Positions 59,463 to 64,000 of a stretch of DNA of 64,000 bases are shown here, piece after piece (position 1 is the first letter of the stretch; the number at the start of each line of letters is the position of its first letter). Source of the DNA: Chrysomallon squamiferum (Eukaryota; Mollusca; Gastropoda; Neomphalida; Peltospiridae); the NCBI GenBank assembly GCA_012295275.1, contig CM022669.1, positions 11,907,980 through 11,971,979 on the forward strand, read 5' to 3'. The notes beneath the pieces were generated by a model, which ran no database searches, was not told the origin of the DNA, and was given only the letters and a program-made list of their open reading frames with translations. The translations under genes and the position numbers were made by a program.

Positions 59463-60233
59463 TCAAAAAGTTACAAGAAAGAAAGCAACATTGACAAATA
59501 TCACATACAAAGGAATACCTGAGAACGTTTCTAAGGTCCTTCCGCGGTAACTGCTCGTCAGCTGATTGTGTCGTCTGCTGGAGAACTGAGTGTTAGGGAA
59601 ACCGGACTGCGGCTCGCGATTAAAGCACAGTCTCTCTGTGTTGTCTTTCAGAGCCTGGCAGTCGTACTCCTCGCTGCCGTCGCAGCGACACGTCTGCAGC
59701 TTTCTGGAATTTTTCTGTCTGTACAGAATGGCCAAACTGTTGTTGCAGCGAGGAGTGCACTTCTCCCCGGTGATGAGTTTCATGCAGTGGCGGGCATAAT
59801 ACTCCAGCGCTGTCAGACAGGAAGTGTCGGCTTCGCACAACCACTGGGCCAGAGTGCACGTGACCACCGCGTCCTCGTCATACAGACTGCTCATGGCACC
59901 GAGGACGTCCGAGGTACAGATCTCCACTCGCCTCTTTCGGGTTTCGCAGAACTCCTCTCCGCTGCAGTTACAGTTTATGAATGACGTTCCCGTCTGATCT
60001 TCGGTGGAAAGTAACGACAGAAGAGCGTGCTTGCATTCCACAGTACACGTGTTGACTTTGCCGTATATGACGTCACTGCACCCGACAAAGAAGTTCTTCA
60101 GAGCCATATTGCAACCGGTTCGCGAAAGACAGAGAATCCTGGTTCTATCACAGAGACTGGGTGTCACATCTTTTGCTAAAGTTGAGGACAGCTGCACGGA
60201 CACTGCAACCAGCCATATTACACATAGCAGCAT
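59463..60233 (-). CDS. GAS1-like GPI-anchored receptor (single exon)
   Basis: GAS1 proteins are GPI-linked, GDNF-receptor-alpha-related surface proteins; vertebrate GAS1 is a Hedgehog co-receptor and can modulate RET. The frame encodes 256 residues from ATG 60233-60231. An in-frame TAA lies just upstream, with no earlier ATG. The N-terminus MLLCVIWLVAVSVQLSSTLA is a clear signal peptide. Two cysteine-rich GDNF/GAS1 domains follow: about residues 28-106 (SLCDRTRILCLSRTGCNMAL ... FINCNC) and 126-203 (TCTLAQWLCEADTSCLTALE ... LQTCRCDGSEEYDC, ending DNTERLCF). The second has the C-x-C-D-G-x-E signature of GAS1. N-glycosylation sequons are NCS (89) and NNS (164). A basic linker leads to a hydrophobic tail, IPLYVIFVNVAFFLVTF, ending at the stop, which is a GPI signal. 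It is intronless and short, like vertebrate GAS1. Exonic GC is much higher than in the flanks. Confidence 0.88.
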   Translation of the reverse strand: MLLCVIWLVAVSVQLSSTLAKDVTPSLCDRTRILCLSRTGCNMALKNFFVGCSDVIYGKVNTCTVECKHALLSLLSTEDQTGTSFINCNCSGEEFCETRKRRVEICTSDVLGAMSSLYDEDAVVTCTLAQWLCEADTSCLTALEYYARHCMKLITGEKCTPRCNNSLAILYRQKNSRKLQTCRCDGSEEYDCQALKDNTERLCFNREPQSGFPNTQFSSRRHNQLTSSYRGRTLETFSGIPLYVIFVNVAFFLVTF

Positions 60234-60596
60234 TCTACGCGAAGATCCCACACTGGGTTAGTCGAAGAATCTGTAGGGTTAACATGAATACAACTTTCGC
60301 TTGTTACATTATCCAGCGATCTAGATTTAAAGGTATAGAAATGTGAAGAGAAAAAAGAAAACCAAAACAATTTAACAAATTTTGTTCAAATGATAATCAG
60401 TTTTCTGAAATTGCAAAAAGCTTTCAGTAGAATTAAAACGCTGTGTTTTGGAACCAGTGACATATTTTCGTTGTCAAAATAAACATATTCGTGAACGTAA
60501 GAAACAATCAAAATTCCAAGGTTAAAACTGTTTTTGGCATCCCTTAAAAATACAAAAATTAGCTATCAGTAATCCTGATTAAGAATCACATTTCTG
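60234..60596. other. GAS1-like upstream sequence
   Basis: 363 bases directly upstream of the GAS1-like start codon, presumably 5' UTR or promoter. No motif was assigned. Confidence 0.4.
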
Positions 60597-60827
60597 TCAC
60601 TCACTAATGAGTCTACTGGTTTGACCTGAGCTCTTCTTGTCAGCTATATCCATGATGTACTTTCCTCTGGGACATGTGTATTCCCAGGGGAGGGGCACCC
60701 CGAAATCTTCAAACAGCTCCCATAACCAATTGAAACTGTAGTAATTGATACAGCAGTTTGACTGACAGCTGCAGACCCTAGCCATGACGTCGACTTCATC
60801 GTCAATTACAGATAAAAATCCACGCAT
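60597..60827 (-). CDS. Small cysteine-containing ORF upstream of GAS1-like gene, unassigned
   Basis: A 76-residue frame from ATG 60827-60825 to TGA at 60597-60599, on the same strand as the GAS1-like gene and ending 363 bases before its start. It is acidic at the N-terminus (IDDEVDV), then has RVCSCQSNCCINYYSFNWLW and EDFGVPLPWEYTCPRGKYIM. Composition is balanced, unlike the surroundings. There is no signal peptide and no family I know. It could be a short protein, an upstream ORF or part of an exon in the 5' leader of the GAS1-like transcript, or chance. Confidence 0.3.
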   Translation of the reverse strand: MRGFLSVIDDEVDVMARVCSCQSNCCINYYSFNWLWELFEDFGVPLPWEYTCPRGKYIMDIADKKSSGQTSRLISE

Positions 60828-62147
60828 AATCCATAGTGATAAATCTGTACACTTTCGAAGCCTCTTGTTACGCTACAGCTCCTTGTAGCGTCGCTCAGTT
60901 TTCTAGTTTAACGCAGTTTGGAAAGTCTGAATGTTTCGTCATGATTTCGGTCTATTGTCGGCCGCATTCGCACTCTGCATGTATACTATACGAGTTGTTA
61001 AATAAACACACCTTCTTCCGAACATCAACAACGCTCCCACACTTTACAAATTATCCGCTGGTAACATACAATCAAAGAAACATTTCGAACATTTCGCACA
61101 AAAACAAATACACGGGGAGAGAGAAAAAAAAGAAGAAGAAGAAAGAAACTAGCATTTCAGTCGGCCTCTTGGCTTTCTGCTAAGCGGAAAACAAGCCCGC
61201 GCAGACACATATATAACGAGTTTCAACATGGAGTCGGTTTGCTGTCAAACCGGTGCTCGTTTACTTGTTCATAAATTTCCAAGCAGAATTTTTGACAGCG
61301 TTTCGTGGATTTGGGTTACTGCTTCCGACGAAGGTAGTAAAATAGCACTTATCTGTTAGTTGCAGACGATTAGTGGTCGTAGTTTATAAACACAGCCCAT
61401 TCATTGCGAGAATCGCTTCGTTTAGCGTACGCGCTCGAGATTAAATAAAATAGCGTGATGTGGGGAAATGATACATCGTAATCTACGTGTCTATCACTTT
61501 TCTCCCGTTAAACTTCTACTTACGATGTTATTAGGTGCGAACCACTAAAACGTCACCTAGTCAGTTATAACACCTTACTATACTTTGTTTAATTGGGAAA
61601 ACACGTGCATTTTGGTGCTGCGGTGTGTAGCCTGCTTAAGAAAGTAAATGTAAAGAAATTTTGCATACACTTAGTTTCTTTTCTCGTACATTTTTTTTTT
61701 TTTTTTTTTTTAATTATTAAAATGCATTTCATAGGGTTATGCATTTCACGTTAATTCTGCTTAAAATTTTTGCTTGTAATAAAGTTAGTTAACTATAAGT
61801 ATCCCTTTTCACAATTTTGAAAACAAGCCGCTAGAACAAACATTCCAGACTTATAGGACTCCTAGTGTTGCTTGGAACATAGACTAAGAATTTTAAAAAC
61901 ATCAGTTTAACAATTTTAATCGCTTATCGGATTCCTGTACACAACACGGGTTTCTGTGAAAGCTTAGAAAACAACATCAGCGACGGAAAATTACTTTTAT
62001 TATCAAAAATGAATAAGTGAACAGTTGTTGCGTTGTTTTTCTTATGATTTTATAGAAATTGAATTTATTAATTTATTTTTACGAATGTTCAAGTTAAAAA
62101 GCAAACTTTAACATCTGTTTTAAATGCATTTTAAACCTGAAAAAAAA

Positions 62148-62179
<32 letters not shown>

Positions 62180-64000
62180 GAAACTTATAAATATGAAAAA
62201 TAAAAATAAGTTATAATGGAGAGAGAGAGAGATGTAGTCATCTTAAATGCATGGAAAATAAAAAAAGAAAGAAAGAAAATACCAGGGTGAGGCAAATAGA
62301 AATAACTTTTTTTTTTTTTTTTCCTTTTGAAAAAAAAAAAAAAAAAAAATTGTTTGACTTGCACATTGAAGAAATGTCGTTTGTTAGGAGAAAAAAAAAA
62401 TTGTAAAATTATTATTATGGTCTTAACATTAACTGCTGACTTAATATGTTCAGTAATGATAGAGTCTATACCCCGTGCTGTTTTCCATACAATTATTACT
62501 GCGGTGTTTCTTTCAAATTCGAGTTGCGATCTCGGCGGAAACTGAACAAATGACTGGGTTGTGTATAAAGTTTGTCAAACGTTAGATATGTCATTAAAGT
62601 ATGTTTCTTTCACAATTCGTTCCATTTTACGAACAAATGTTGTCGAAAATTACATTCGTGTCGTGTTCTTTTCTGTGTCACATTCTTTTTTATTTTGATT
62701 ATTATAATTTTTTTTTCTTTTTTTTTTCAATTTTAGCGAATTTTTTGATGCGGAACATCCTGAGTTTTGACGATTATTATTTATTTTTAAATAGGGTGAT
62801 AACAAGTGCAGTCACGATTTTACATGAAATTATATTTCATTATTATTTCGCAGTGTACATTAGTATATATTATTATACGGGTAATCTTCAGTTTAGGTCA
62901 ACTACTTGTTATTGGAGTTTTATTCAATATTTTGCTAAGATGTTTTATTTTACTTCTAGTGATGATATAAAAAATGTCATTTAAAAAGCTGTACAAACGT
63001 TCTTTCACGTCTCGTGAAACCAATTCATAGATCTAAGCTGCATGATTACCATTATATTTATTATATATTGCTTTCATATCAGGCATGGTGACATTCATTC
63101 TTACTTGGGGGTAAAAGACGGAAGGTGAGAAATTTTAATTTTCACAAACTAAATGTTATGAGGGAAAATATTTATTTTTCGAAGTTGAATAATCCTGTAT
63201 TAAATTATCATACGTATTACTGTTTATTCATATTGTATTTTGATGCATTTTTTTATATTTCAATTTCATCACGATGTACGTCATCAATGTTGACACTAAC
63301 CATCTGGCGCCATTTTACCCCGCCTTCCCGCTGTTAAAGGCAACATATCACTCCGCGTGAACTGTGTTTGGTGTCTAGCAGTAAATAGAAAAGATACACG
63401 AACGTTATTCAAACCTGCTTTATTCGGCAACAAGCCAGACGTAACATTCCTATAGAAAATATAAATACTAATAACTGTGTTAACACGAACCTGATTTTTA
63501 ACGAGCTGAAGCATTCATTTTCGCATCGTGAATTCACATACAATTATACAGGAGAAGAAATATTAAAACACGTTCTCGCGATTGTTACAGAACTAAACGT
63601 ACAGCTAAGTGCCTGGCTTTCATACCTGCACAAACTTGTTATCGCGAGAAATATAGTTATGGATGCTGACACATCATACTCAGTTTTGGTTCAGACTTTG
63701 TGTTAGTTAATACTGGCTACAAGAAATCTTCCAAAATCGACACTAAGGAAATAATTGTATGGATGTGATACATAACTGTTGGCTAGAATGTGTCACGGTT
63801 ATATAATGGAAGATTAAACTGCGTTTAGATCAGAGGGACGTAATCCTAAGGAAATTAACAGCTGAGAGGATCCATGAACCAAAGATTATGAAACACTCGA
63901 TACAAAAGGAAGATACAGATATTTTGTTAACAGCCCGGAAATATAATATTAATATAAGAGAAATTTGAAAACTAGGAATAATACAATGCGGAAATAATAC
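60828..64000. other. CpG-richer flank, no supported gene
   Basis: The first part (about 60850-61600) has clearly more CpG and a TATATAA box at about 61211, near GC-rich CCCGCGCAG, and looks promoter-like. Poly-T and poly-A tracts lie near 61690, 62143-62180 and 62307-62349. From about 63290 to 63700 composition is again less AT-rich, with GGCGCCATTTTACCCCGCC on the plus strand. Open frames at 60836-61183, 62601-62984 and 63296-63514 show no domains and were not called. Confidence 0.5.

Noticed and set aside
60234-60251. Six extra N-terminal codons for the GAS1-like protein, starting at 60251
   Set aside because: The codon at 60251-60249 is GTG, not ATG, and TAA lies just upstream. The first ATG (60233) directly begins a good signal peptide.
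59568-60346. Several long plus-strand frames (for example 138 codons at 59568-59984)
   Set aside because: They are antisense shadows of the GAS1-like coding sequence, with no domain of their own.
63296-63514. 72-codon minus-strand frame near a GC-rich patch
   Set aside because: No recognisable domain and no splice support. The GGCGCCATTTTACC patch is only a weak match to insulator-type motifs.

Overview
This window is eukaryotic nuclear DNA from a bilaterian animal. The genes have many short exons with GT-AG introns, T-rich acceptors and AATAAA signals. The non-coding DNA is strongly AT-rich and full of microsatellites. The first coding exons of the endophilin-A gene look most like invertebrate endophilins. 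Gene content and style fit a spiralian, tentatively a mollusc, but the species cannot be fixed from the sequence alone. I saw no typical octopus tRNA-SINE.

All gene models were assembled by hand from splice sites. Every completed model closes in frame. Layout: 1-2120 (-) the 5' end of endophilin-A, cut by the window edge; 6383-6967 (-) a small DUF1761 membrane protein with an upstream non-coding exon; 8430-12432 (+) SNAPC3; 14.5-15.3 kb an inverted/tandem repeat block and a GC-richer exon-like island; 16367-22184 (+) a PWWP3/MUM1-like protein with two PWWP modules; 25462-26151 (-) a NAT8-like acetyltransferase, head to head with 26424-28391 (+) tubulin cofactor A; 32092-37608 (-) an eight-finger C2HC protein (ZNF474/ZC2HC1 type), head to head with 38670-47772 (+) the kinase ULK3; then a gene-poor stretch of almost 12 kb; 59463-60233 (-) an intronless GAS1-like GPI-anchored receptor; and a CpG-rich flank with unassigned small ORFs.

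The genes are mostly unrelated housekeeping or signalling loci: membrane trafficking, snRNA transcription, chromatin, tubulin folding, acetylation and a probable cilia-type zinc finger. Three neighbouring pairs are divergent and could share promoters. ULK3 and the GAS1-like gene are both tied to Hedgehog signalling in vertebrates, so their linkage is worth checking.

I found no clear new multi-gene system. The most unusual items are: a TTTTA/TTTCA pentanucleotide tract in ULK3 intron 4; the palindromic repeat block near 14.5-15.1 kb; a probable GC-AG intron beside a duplicated exon start in the PWWP3-like gene; the four finger pairs of the zinc-finger gene, two carried on single exons and two split; and an in-frame 144-nt exon-like island at 54.3 kb in the gene-poor region.
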